NCBI GenBank assembly: GCA_025929805.1
Contig: JAICPP010000168.1
Location: forward strand, 1 to 7,319
Direction of reading: 5' to 3'
Source: Gemmatimonadales bacterium
GTDB taxonomy: Bacteria; Gemmatimonadota; Gemmatimonadetes; Gemmatimonadales; GWC2-71-9
Length of the DNA stretch: 7,319 bases
Shown here: positions 1 to 6,217 of the stretch, one piece after another
Layout of the letters: each line of letters opens with the position of its first letter
Position numbering within the stretch: position 1 is the stretch's first letter
Program-made: the position numbers and the translations under genes
The notes under the pieces: model-generated
Seen by the model: the letters and a program-made list of their open reading frames with translations, nothing else
Databases searched by the model: none
What the model was told of the DNA's origin: nothing

Positions 1-1
1 C

Positions 2-532
2 ATACCGGTAGGGTTTTGGGGCGATCCCGATGGCGCCAAGTACAGGGCGGCCTACTTCGAGCATTATCCAGGGGTCTGGCGCCACGGTGATTGGGCTCGA
101 CTCACCCAGCACGACGGGTTGGTCATCCTGGGGCGGAGCGATGCCACCCTGAACCCCGGTGGAGTCCGGATTGGGACCGCGGAGATCTACCGCCAGGTGG
201 AGCAGCTTCCGGAAGTCGTTGAGAGTCTTGTAGTTGGCCAAGAGTGGGAGGGCGATACCAGGATCGTGCTGTTCGTCCGGCTCCGAGAGGGAGTCAGCCT
301 GAACGAGGCTCTGATTGATCGCATAAAGGGCCGGATTCGGGATTACACCAGCCCCCACCACGTCCCGAGAAAGGTGGTCCAGGTCGCCGACATCCCCCGG
401 ACGATCAGCGGTAAGATCACCGAGCTGGCGGTACGGGACGTCATCCACGGCCGGCCGGTGCCTAACCGGGACGCCCTGGCCAACCCGCAGGCGCTGGACC
501 TGTACCGGGACCTTCCGGCCCTTCAGACTTGA
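2..532 (+). CDS. Acetoacetyl-CoA synthetase, C-terminal part (5' end outside window)
   Basis: This is the last 176 residues of an ANL-superfamily acyl-CoA synthetase; the frame is already open at base 2 and ends at TGA 530-532. The family joins acetoacetate to CoA using ATP (giving AMP and PPi) in the cytoplasm, feeding ketone-body carbon or polyhydroxybutyrate breakdown products back into acetyl-CoA metabolism. Visible landmarks: the start of the fragment (PVGFWGDPDG, then HGDW at residues 28-31), the hinge motif GRSDATLNPGGVRIG (residues 44-58), and the C-terminal-domain motif PRTISGK with the adenylation lysine at about residue 138. The wording of the hinge motif and of the preceding FEHYPGVW stretch is typical of acetoacetyl-CoA rather than acetyl-CoA synthetases. 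Full-length relatives are about 650 residues, so roughly three quarters lies upstream. The usual C-terminal tail is present, so the 3' end is intact. No clear terminator follows. Confidence 0.93.
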   Translation: MPVGFWGDPDGAKYRAAYFEHYPGVWRHGDWARLTQHDGLVILGRSDATLNPGGVRIGTAEIYRQVEQLPEVVESLVVGQEWEGDTRIVLFVRLREGVSLNEALIDRIKGRIRDYTSPHHVPRKVVQVADIPRTISGKITELAVRDVIHGRPVPNRDALANPQALDLYRDLPALQT

Positions 533-656
533 ACCCGAAATTGTGACCGGTGACCTATCGGGATTGAAAAAGTCGGAGTACATTCTCGCGACGCGGCTTG
601 GAACAGCGCGGTCAATTACCTCGTTTAGCCCGCGGCACACGGACAACAGCGGCTGA

Positions 657-677
657 GACCCTTAGGCGGGCAGGGTC
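657..677 (+). other. Small inverted repeat in the lipoprotein leader
   Basis: GACCCT (657-662) and AGGGTC (672-677) form a possible 6-bp stem with a 9-nt loop, ending 9 nt before the ribosome-binding site of the lipoprotein gene. A short direct repeat (CCCTTAG at 659-665 region and again at 677-683) overlaps it. It could be a leader hairpin, but a 6-bp stem is easily met by chance in GC-rich DNA. The rest of the 533-698 gap shows no convincing promoter. Confidence 0.2.
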
Positions 678-686
678 CCTTAGCCC

Positions 687-692
687 GAGGAG
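687..692 (+). promoter_or_regulatory. Shine-Dalgarno site of the lipoprotein gene
   Basis: GAGGAG lies 6 nt before the ATG at 699. This fixes the start in the signal-peptide frame, although most of the product is encoded in another frame, and so supports reading the two frames as one gene. Confidence 0.7.
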
Positions 693-698
693 CACACA

Positions 699-1105
699 AT
701 GCGATACCTTTTGATGCTGGCTGCCGCGGCGTCGATTGCAGCCTGCGCCAGCCGAACCGAGGAGGAAGTCGGAGCGGCCCGGAGGAGGGTGACACCACGG
801 CGGTTGTTGCGGATACTGCCATGGGCGCCCCCACCGACACCACCATGGGACAGGTTCCCGAGGCGGCCGACACCGGCTTCGTCGGCCAGGACACCACCAC
901 TACGACCGGCGTGGATACGACCTACGCGCCAACCGAAACTACCCCGACTGACACTGCTCCGACCGACACTCTTACCCAGCCGACTGGCGACACCACCGGC
1001 TACGAGAGCGACACCAGCGCTGCCGGTGCTTGGAGCGACACCACCGCCGTGCCGCAGGACACCAGCGGTATGACCGAGGCCAATGACACCACGCAGTCGC
1101 AGTAA
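699..1105 (+). CDS. Thr/Asp-rich small lipoprotein, split by a one-base frameshift
   Basis: The first part (ATG 699) encodes a lipoprotein signal peptide, MRYLLMLAAAASIAAC, with lipobox I-A-A-C and lipidated Cys16, followed by ASRTEEEVGAA. Staying in this frame gives an Arg/Pro-rich stretch to a stop at 1073, typical of out-of-frame GC-rich DNA. One frame over, from about 782, the DNA reads PEEGDTTAVVADTAMG and continues as a Thr/Asp-rich chain with 13 Asp-Thr pairs, ending at TAA 1103-1105. That second frame has no start codon with a ribosome-binding site. Adding one base near the CCC run at 778-780 joins the two into 135 residues, signal peptide followed by an acidic disordered tail. I therefore read this as one gene with an apparent one-base deletion: a sequencing or assembly error, a real mutation, or less likely a -1 ribosomal frameshift. 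Function is unknown; such a tail would be an unstructured, outer-membrane or periplasmic extension. A strong terminator follows. Confidence 0.65.
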
Positions 1106-1130
1106 GCTGTAGCTGAGCAGAGATGGAATG

Positions 1131-1161
1131 GCGGCCTCGATCTTCGAGGCCGCTTTTCTTT
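1131..1161 (+). terminator. Rho-independent terminator after the lipoprotein gene
   Basis: A perfect 10-bp stem (GCGGCCTCGA at 1131-1140 with TCGAGGCCGC at 1144-1153) closes on a 3-nt loop and is followed at once by TTTTCTTT (1154-1161). It starts 25 nt after the lipoprotein stop codon and ends before the acetyltransferase gene, so the two genes are probably separate transcription units. Confidence 0.9.
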
Positions 1162-1199
1162 AAGATCTCCGTGGCCTGTTTTCGGTTGAGGAGAGGTGC

Positions 1200-1709
1200 T
1201 TGGGCCCACGCAATGTGGTGCGAACCTATCTGGAGATGAGATCACCCGCGGAGCTCCGGCCGGCGACGGTACCGGATCCGGCTCCACCGGTGGAGCGGCT
1301 CAACCAGTGCACGGTCGAGCTGTTCCGCTACCTCTACGAGACCGTGGGTCAGGCCTACCGCTGGACCGACCGCCTGAGCTGGAGCGATGACACGGTGCGC
1401 CGCCACCTCGACACTCCGGGCGTCTCGATGTGGTTGATGTCGTGGGAGGAATCGGCCGCAGGATATTTCGAGCTAGGTGAACACGAGGACCGCTCGGTCG
1501 AGATCGCGTACTTCGGCTTACTGCCTGACTTCATTGGAAGAGGGTGGGGCAAGTATCTGCTGACCCGGGCGGTGGAATCCGCCTGGCAACTTGGCGCCCA
1601 GCGCGTGTGGCTCCACACCTGCACCCTGGATCATCCGGCCGCGCTCCCCAACTATCTGAAGCGGGGGTTCCGGCCGGTTCGGGAAGAGATGTATACAGTA
1701 GGCGGGTAA
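1200..1709 (+). CDS. GNAT-family N-acetyltransferase
   Basis: This 169-residue protein belongs to the GCN5-related N-acetyltransferases, which move an acetyl group from acetyl-CoA to an amine. The acetyl-CoA-binding motif A is clear: after strand IAYFGLLPDF comes IGRGWGKYLL (residues 112-121), the R/Q-x-x-G-x-G/A pyrophosphate loop. The C-terminal motif B region is also present: VWLHTCTLDHPAALPNYLKR (residues 137-156), then GF. Length is normal for a single GNAT domain. The acceptor cannot be predicted. I chose TTG 1200 because GAGGAGAGG at 1188-1196 lies just before it and RTYLEM reads as part of the fold; in-frame GTG 1215 and ATG 1236 are alternatives without such a site. The gene stands alone after a terminator and ends two bases from the convergent tryptophanase gene. 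Confidence 0.88.
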   Translation: MGPRNVVRTYLEMRSPAELRPATVPDPAPPVERLNQCTVELFRYLYETVGQAYRWTDRLSWSDDTVRRHLDTPGVSMWLMSWEESAAGYFELGEHEDRSVEIAYFGLLPDFIGRGWGKYLLTRAVESAWQLGAQRVWLHTCTLDHPAALPNYLKRGFRPVREEMYTVGG

Positions 1710-1717
1710 GGTTACCC
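1704..1717. other. Inverted repeat formed by the two convergent stop codons
   Basis: GGGTAA (1704-1709), GG, then TTACCC (1712-1717): both convergent genes end in a GGG glycine codon followed by TAA. With a 2-nt centre it cannot act as a normal hairpin terminator, and no T-run flanks it on either strand. It is probably a coincidence of matching gene ends. Confidence 0.5.
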
Positions 1718-3091
1718 TCTTGCCTCCTCGAACCTCGCCGTGAAGTGACGCAGTAGCTGCGCCTGCTCGATGAATCGATAGCCTCGGACGTCGGCCCGCC
1801 GCTCCCAGACCTGGAGAATCGCCTCCACGACGTAATCGATGTGGCTCTGGGTATAGACCCGCCGCGGTATTGCCAGTCGCACCAGCTCCATAGGCGCCGG
1901 GCTCTCCTCTCCGGTCTGGGCATTCCGCCGGCCGAACATCACGGTGCCGATCTCGACCGCCCGAATTCCGGCCTCCCGGTAGAGCTCGACCACCAGTGCC
2001 TGACCCGGTAACTGCAAAGGCGGGATTTGGGGGAAGAAGGCAGCCGCGTCGAGATAGATGGCGTGTCCGCCCGGCGGCTGCACGATGGGCACGCCGGCCC
2101 GGGATACGTGCTCGCCGAGATACGTCGTGGATCGAATGCGGTAGACCAGGTAATCCTCGTCGAGTGCTTCGTGCAGCCCCACCGCTATGGCATCGAGATC
2201 GCGCCCAGCCATTCCGCCGTATGTGGGAAATCCCTCGGTGAGTATCAGGAGGTTCCGCTCCTTCGACGCGAGCCGCCCATCGTTGGTGGCGAGCAGACCA
2301 CCGATGTTTGCCAGGCCGTCCTTCTTGGCGGACATGGTACAGCCGTCGGCGTAGGAGAACAGTTCCCGGGCGATGTCAATTGGCCGCCGGTCTGCATATC
2401 CGTCCTCCCGCAGCTTGATGAAGTAGGCGTTCTCGGCAAAGCGGCACGCGTCGATGTAGAGCGGAATGCCGTGTTCCCGGCAGACCTGCGACACGGCTCG
2501 CACGTTGGCCATGGAAACCGGCTGGCCCCCACCCGAATTGTTGGTGACGGTCAGCATGCAGAGCGGTATCCGGTCTCGGCCGACCTCGTCGATGAGCCGC
2601 CGGAGCTGATCCACGTCCATGTTCCCCTTGAATGGGTGGCGGGCCGACGGAATCCGTCCTTCCGCAATCACCAGATCACGCGCCTCCGCACCGGTGAACT
2701 CGATATTGGCCCGGGTGGTGTCGAAATGGGTGTTATTGGGCACCACATGGCCCGGCTGACAAAGCACCGAAAACAGGATCCGCTCGGCGGCCCTTCCCTG
2801 GTGGGTCGGGAGGACATGCTTGAAGCCAAAGATCTCGTGCACCGCCTGCTCGAATCGGTACCAGGAACGGCTCCCGGCGTATGACTCGTCGCCCCGCATG
2901 ACGGCGGCCCACTGCTCCGAGCTCATCGCTGCGGTGCCGCTGTCGGTCAGCAGGTCAATGAGTACATCCTCGGCACGCAGCAGAAACACGTTGAAGCCGG
3001 CGTCACGCAGCTTTGCCTCGCGCTCCGCCCGGGTAGTCATGCGAATCGGCTCGACCGCCTTGATCTTGAACGGCTCGATGATGGTGCGCAT
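1712..3091 (-). CDS. tnaA: Tryptophanase (tryptophan indole-lyase), PLP-dependent beta-eliminating lyase
   Basis: This cytoplasmic enzyme (459 residues) splits tryptophan into indole, pyruvate and ammonia. It aligns end to end with tryptophanase and tyrosine phenol-lyase: EPFKIKAVEP at the N-terminus, LIDLLTDSGT (44-53), PTHQGR (95-100), GGQPVSMANVRAV (188-200), the cofactor-lysine motif MSAKKD (Lys257), EGFPTYGGMAGRD (286-298), and LRHFTARF (447-454). Three substrate-pocket positions separate the two activities, and all three match tryptophanase: Asp124 in HFDTT (Thr in the phenol-lyase, Asp137 in E. coli TnaA), Ile381 in VEIG (Arg381 in the phenol-lyase) and His449 in LRHF (Phe in the phenol-lyase, His463 in TnaA). 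Overall length and gap pattern resemble the phenol-lyase more than E. coli TnaA. ATG 3091 is chosen because homology begins there; the frame extends to GTG 3190 without homology. No ribosome-binding site precedes ATG 3091. The catalase gene lies 149 bp upstream on the same strand. Confidence 0.9.
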   Translation of the reverse strand: MRTIIEPFKIKAVEPIRMTTRAEREAKLRDAGFNVFLLRAEDVLIDLLTDSGTAAMSSEQWAAVMRGDESYAGSRSWYRFEQAVHEIFGFKHVLPTHQGRAAERILFSVLCQPGHVVPNNTHFDTTRANIEFTGAEARDLVIAEGRIPSARHPFKGNMDVDQLRRLIDEVGRDRIPLCMLTVTNNSGGGQPVSMANVRAVSQVCREHGIPLYIDACRFAENAYFIKLREDGYADRRPIDIARELFSYADGCTMSAKKDGLANIGGLLATNDGRLASKERNLLILTEGFPTYGGMAGRDLDAIAVGLHEALDEDYLVYRIRSTTYLGEHVSRAGVPIVQPPGGHAIYLDAAAFFPQIPPLQLPGQALVVELYREAGIRAVEIGTVMFGRRNAQTGEESPAPMELVRLAIPRRVYTQSHIDYVVEAILQVWERRADVRGYRFIEQAQLLRHFTARFEEARG

Positions 3092-3095
3092 GCGG

Positions 3096-3101
3096 TATAT
3101 A
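3096..3101 (-). promoter_or_regulatory. Possible -10-like TATATA directly before the tryptophanase start
   Basis: Reading the minus strand, TATATA (3101 to 3096) lies 4 nt before ATG 3091, and the 40 nt upstream hold no Shine-Dalgarno sequence. This arrangement can occur with leaderless mRNAs, although the spacing is shorter than the usual 6-7 nt. No good -35 box is visible. Confidence 0.25.
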
Positions 3102-3181
3102 GTGGGGGACTCTGCTGAGTCTGTACAGCTACATGGCGGAGAGAAGGCGCGGCCTGGGGCAGGAAGTATGGTGCGCCAGTA

Positions 3182-3206
3182 GACCCCCACCCAGAGAGTG
3201 GGGGTC
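3182..3206 (-). terminator. Strong hairpin between the catalase and tryptophanase genes, no T-tract
   Basis: GACCCCCAC (3182-3190) pairs perfectly with GTGGGGGTC (3198-3206) around a 7-nt loop. It lies 35 nt after the catalase stop codon on the minus strand. Neither side is followed by a T-run, so it is not a textbook intrinsic terminator. It could be a 3'-end stabiliser or weak terminator for the catalase mRNA, or a leader element of the tryptophanase mRNA. Confidence 0.5.
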
Positions 3207-3209
3207 CCC

Positions 3210-3236
3210 GGTATAAGCTCATCAAACCGAAGTCAA
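3210..3236 (-). promoter_or_regulatory. Candidate sigma70-type promoter for the tryptophanase gene
   Basis: On the minus strand, TTGACT (3236-3231) and TATACC (3215-3210) are separated by 15 nt, just after the catalase stop codon. The -35 match is good, the -10 match moderate and the spacing short. Transcription from it would begin inside the hairpin at 3182-3206, which argues that at most one of the two calls is right. Confidence 0.25.
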
Positions 3237-3240
3237 AGGC

Positions 3241-4182
3241 CTACCGGACCCTCACCGTGGCGCGCGCCTTCTTCTTCGGGCTCAGCTCGGGAAACAGGCG
3301 CTTGGCGGTGTCTCGGAACATTTCTGGATCGATATCCGGACCAATGGGGGCGGTGAGCTGTGGCTCGGCCTCGAGATCAGGAGGGTCGAACCCCTCAGGC
3401 GCACCCAGATGTACCTCCAGGTTGCTCCCATCCTCCGGATGGCTGCCGTTCCAGATCTCTCCGGCCCGGGGATAGTCCTCCGGGCTGAATTGGAACAGGA
3501 TGCGGTGAAGTCCACGGGCCTCGTGTTTTGCCGCCTCGGGAAAACGTTTGTTGCTAATGTCTGGAATCGGGAGCAGCTTGCCTACGTCGACACCCGACAG
3601 CTTCTCCAAAGCTTTTGCATAAGCCACGATGTGCACGCCTCCCCGTACCAACAAGAACCCCACGCAGGCGCGTGCAGTTGGATCATCCACGGTCTCGTAG
3701 ACCCGGATCTTCGACGCTCGTGCGCCACACTCGAGGAAAAAGTTGTGCAAGAGGTCGAGCTTGAGGTTACCGCTGGAAAAAACGTGGGCGCCGGTCCAGA
3801 AGTTACCTTGGGAGTCCATGGGTAATGCCTGCTGGCCACTGGCGAGGAAGTGGTAGCTGTTCCGTGCATCGGCAGCATCGGCGAGCGGAGCAACGGTAGG
3901 ATCATCGCCCCTTTCAGTCGTGCCGGTCAGCAGCAGGTTGATAGCATAGGAGACTAGCTCAATATGCCCGAACTCTTCGGCCGCTATGTTCGCGACGAGG
4001 TCATAGAAGGGCCGCATTTTGCTTCGGCCCCGGAAGTTGAAAGACTGGTAGGTGTAGTTCATGAACGTCGACATCTCGCCAAACTTGCCGCCTAGCAGTT
4101 CCTGCACCGCGGCGGCGGAGTTCGGTGAAGGATGCCTGGGATGTGGAAGTTCAGTCTGCAGTTTGTCAAAGCGGGTAATCAT
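3241..4182 (-). CDS. Manganese (non-haem) catalase
   Basis: This 313-residue protein is a ferritin-like di-manganese catalase, which turns two H2O2 into water and O2, normally in the cytoplasm. All five metal ligands of the family can be placed: Glu36 in GEMSTFMNYTYQSF, Glu70 and His73 in EEFGH, Glu151 in FFLECGARASK, and His184 in GGVHIVAYAK. Their spacing is close to that of the Lactobacillus plantarum enzyme (Glu35, Glu66, His69, Glu148, His181). Length is typical for the group, with a C-terminal extension ending in a basic SPKKKARATVRVR tail. There is no signal peptide. ATG 4182 is chosen because the family N-terminus (MITRFDKLQTELPHP) starts there; the frame stays open to 4251 without homology. 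The site upstream (GAAAG) is a weak ribosome-binding site. It diverges from the alcohol dehydrogenase operon. Confidence 0.93.
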   Translation of the reverse strand: MITRFDKLQTELPHPRHPSPNSAAAVQELLGGKFGEMSTFMNYTYQSFNFRGRSKMRPFYDLVANIAAEEFGHIELVSYAINLLLTGTTERGDDPTVAPLADAADARNSYHFLASGQQALPMDSQGNFWTGAHVFSSGNLKLDLLHNFFLECGARASKIRVYETVDDPTARACVGFLLVRGGVHIVAYAKALEKLSGVDVGKLLPIPDISNKRFPEAAKHEARGLHRILFQFSPEDYPRAGEIWNGSHPEDGSNLEVHLGAPEGFDPPDLEAEPQLTAPIGPDIDPEMFRDTAKRLFPELSPKKKARATVRVR

Positions 4183-4219
4183 GGACGGACTTTCGTGTGA
4201 AGTTCCAAACTGATGATTA

Positions 4220-4246
4220 GCCGAGCAGCTTACGGCTGGCCTCGGC
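4220..4246. other. Imperfect hairpin in the catalase/alcohol dehydrogenase divergent region
   Basis: GCCGAG-CAGC (4220-4229) pairs with GCTG-GC-CTCGGC (4235-4246), a 10-bp stem interrupted by a 2-nt bulge, with loop TTACG. It lies 38 nt upstream of the catalase ATG, between two divergent genes, so it could be a 5'-UTR element or an operator. There is no T-run to support a terminator. I see no convincing sigma70 promoter for either gene in 4183-4360. Confidence 0.35.
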
Positions 4247-4360
4247 AACACAAGGGCCCGAACCTAGGCGGTAAAACCTCTCACCTCTGTAGCATGGGTC
4301 ACAGCAGAGTAGCATTGGCTCCGCAATGATTCGGCTCCCTATCTCGGCAGGCGGAGGGCG

Positions 4361-6217
4361 GTGACTTCGCAGACGCGCTGGTGCAGGTCACTTGCAGTCG
4401 CCTGCCTGGTTTTTTGGCTGGGCTGCTCCCGAACACCCGACCAGTCAAAAGCCGGTCCATCGGATGACCGCACGGCAACATTGCCGGCCCGGACGCCTTT
4501 CGACACTACAACATCCTCTGCTACTGCCGATGACGGGCAGTGGATCATGCCCGCAAAAAATTTTGCATCCACCCGGTACAGCAGCCTCGACCAGATCACA
4601 ACAGACAATGTGAAGCAGCTCCAACTGGCCTGGAGCTTTTCGACCGGCGTGCTTCGGGGCCATGAGGCGGCTCCGCTGGTGGTCGGTAGCACGATGTATG
4701 TGGTGACGCCCTATCCGAATCTCCTCTACGCCCTGGATCTGAGTCGCCCCGGTGCCCCTCTGAAGTGGACGTACGACCCCAGTCCGGTGTTGGCGTCTCA
4801 GGGTGTCGCGTGCTGCGACCTGGTGAACCGGGGTGCGGCGTACTGGAACGGGAAGATCTACTACAACACCCTGGATGCGCACACCGTGGCGGTCGACTCT
4901 CGGAGCGGAAAGGAGGTCTGGAAGACCAAGGTCGGTGATATCAACCGGGGCGAGAGCATTACCATGGCGCCGCTGGTTGTGAAGGGCAAGGTCTTGGTCG
5001 GAAACAGCGGGGGCGAGTTCGGGATACGGGGCTGGCTCACCGCGCTCGATGGTGAAAGCGGGAAGCTCGCCTGGCGTGCTTACACCACCGGCCCCGACAA
5101 GGACGTACTTATCGGTCCCCGGTTCAAGCCGTTTTACGCTCAGGACAGGGGAAAGGACCTCGGCGTCTCGACCTGGCCCGGTGATGCGTGGAAGATCGGT
5201 GGCGGCGGAGTATGGGGGTGGATCTCCTACGATCCCGAGCTCGACCTGATCTACTACGGTACCGCCAATCCGGGCCCGTGGAACCCGGACGTGCGCCCCG
5301 GAGACAATAAGTTTACGGCCGCCATGTTTGCTCGCGACCCGGATACTGGCGAAGCGATCTGGACCTACCAGTGGAGTCCCCACGACCTGTACGACCACGA
5401 TGGGGTCAACGAGCTGGTACTGCTCGATCTGCCGATCGATGGCCAGGTCCGAAAAGTCCTGGTTCGCCCCGAGCGCAACGGCTACATGTATGTCCTGGAT
5501 CGTGCCACGGGTGAGGTGCTGTCGGCAGACCCATACGGGTTCATAACGACGAGCACGGGAATCGACCTGAAGACCGGCCGGCCGATTGCGGTGCCGGACA
5601 AGGCGCCGCAAACCGGCAAGGTGGTGCGGGGAATCTGCCCAGCGGCGCCCGGCACCAAGGATTGGCAGCCCTCGTCGTACTCGCCTCGAACCAAACTGCT
5701 CTACGTACCCCACCAGAACCTGTGCCAGGACATGGAGGGCACGGAGGCCAATTACATCGCGGGGACGCCGTATGTGGCGGCGATGGTGAAGATGTACGCC
5801 GGGCCGGGCGGGCACCGGGGTGAGTTGACGGCATGGGACCCCGTGGCCAGGAAGGCGGTCTGGAAGATCAAGGAAAGGTTTCCAGTCTGGAGCGGAACCG
5901 TGGTGACCGCAGGGGACGTCGTGTTCTATGGAACGATGGAAGGCTGGTTCAAGGCACTCGATGCCCGCACCGGCAAAGAGCTCTGGCGCTTCAAGACTGG
6001 ATCCGGAATCATCGGCCAGCCGGTAGTGTACCGTGCGCCCGACGGGAAGCAGTATGTGGCCGTATTGAGCGGCGTTGGAGGCTGGGCCGGCGCCGTAGTG
6101 GCCGGCGGGCTCGATATTCGCGACTCCAGTGCCGCGCTCGGCTTCGTGAACGCGATGAAGGACCTGCCTCAGGCGACCACCAAGGGTGGGATGCTGTATG
6201 CGTTTGCGCTTCCGTAG
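4361..6217 (+). CDS. PQQ-dependent alcohol dehydrogenase, lanthanide-type signature, lipoprotein
   Basis: This is a 618-residue eight-bladed quinoprotein that oxidises a primary alcohol outside the cytoplasmic membrane and passes electrons to cytochrome c. Residues matched to methanol dehydrogenase MxaF: vicinal Cys151-Cys152 (disulfide over PQQ), Glu219 in GGEFGIRGW (metal ligand, MxaF Glu177), Trp285 in GGGVWGW (stacks on PQQ, Trp243), Asn303 in TANPGPWN (ligand, Asn261), catalytic Asp345 in PHDLYDHDG (Asp303) and Arg372 in RPERNG (Arg331). Asp347, two residues after the catalytic Asp, is the extra carboxylate found in lanthanide-dependent XoxF and PedH and missing from calcium enzymes. There is no cytochrome c domain, so it is a plain quinoprotein. 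The signal peptide ends in LGC (Cys22), which fits a relaxed lipobox and predicts a membrane anchor. GTG 4361 follows GGAGG (4353-4357) by only 3 nt. Substrate (methanol, ethanol or other) cannot be fixed. It overlaps the cytochrome gene by 20 nt. Confidence 0.92.
   Translation: MTSQTRWCRSLAVACLVFWLGCSRTPDQSKAGPSDDRTATLPARTPFDTTTSSATADDGQWIMPAKNFASTRYSSLDQITTDNVKQLQLAWSFSTGVLRGHEAAPLVVGSTMYVVTPYPNLLYALDLSRPGAPLKWTYDPSPVLASQGVACCDLVNRGAAYWNGKIYYNTLDAHTVAVDSRSGKEVWKTKVGDINRGESITMAPLVVKGKVLVGNSGGEFGIRGWLTALDGESGKLAWRAYTTGPDKDVLIGPRFKPFYAQDRGKDLGVSTWPGDAWKIGGGGVWGWISYDPELDLIYYGTANPGPWNPDVRPGDNKFTAAMFARDPDTGEAIWTYQWSPHDLYDHDGVNELVLLDLPIDGQVRKVLVRPERNGYMYVLDRATGEVLSADPYGFITTSTGIDLKTGRPIAVPDKAPQTGKVVRGICPAAPGTKDWQPSSYSPRTKLLYVPHQNLCQDMEGTEANYIAGTPYVAAMVKMYAGPGGHRGELTAWDPVARKAVWKIKERFPVWSGTVVTAGDVVFYGTMEGWFKALDARTGKELWRFKTGSGIIGQPVVYRAPDGKQYVAVLSGVGGWAGAVVAGGLDIRDSSAALGFVNAMKDLPQATTKGGMLYAFALP

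Noticed and set aside
625..900. A 91-residue minus-strand frame over the lipoprotein gene
   Set aside because: It is the antisense of the signal-peptide region and the Asp-Thr repeat, with no start-site support or recognisable motif.
1704..1717. A bidirectional terminator at the convergent gene ends
   Set aside because: The palindrome has only a 2-nt centre and a weak 6-bp arm, and no T-run on either side.
2027..2884. A 285-residue open frame on the plus strand inside the tryptophanase gene
   Set aside because: It is the antisense shadow of tnaA, with no recognisable domain and no ribosome-binding site support.
1712..3091. Calling this gene tyrosine phenol-lyase
   Set aside because: The phenol-lyase residues Thr124, Arg381 and Phe448 are replaced by Asp, Ile and His, as in tryptophanase.
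3092..3190. N-terminal extension of tryptophanase to GTG 3190
   Set aside because: The extra 33 residues have no match to the family and include sequence that looks like leader DNA; homology starts at Met 3091.
3037..3222. A TnaC-like leader peptide: a minus-strand ATG at 3222 opens a frame with Trp at position 12, as in E. coli TnaC
   Set aside because: The frame runs on for about 60 codons past the tnaA start, has no ribosome-binding site, and shares nothing else with TnaC. The Trp position is likely chance.
4183..4251. N-terminal extension of the Mn catalase to 4251
   Set aside because: The family N-terminus begins at the ATG at 4182, and the extension covers the divergent intergenic hairpin.
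4315..4345. A sigma70 promoter (TTGGCT ... TATCTC) before the alcohol dehydrogenase gene
   Set aside because: The -10 match is poor and the spacing is 19 nt; not better than chance in this region.
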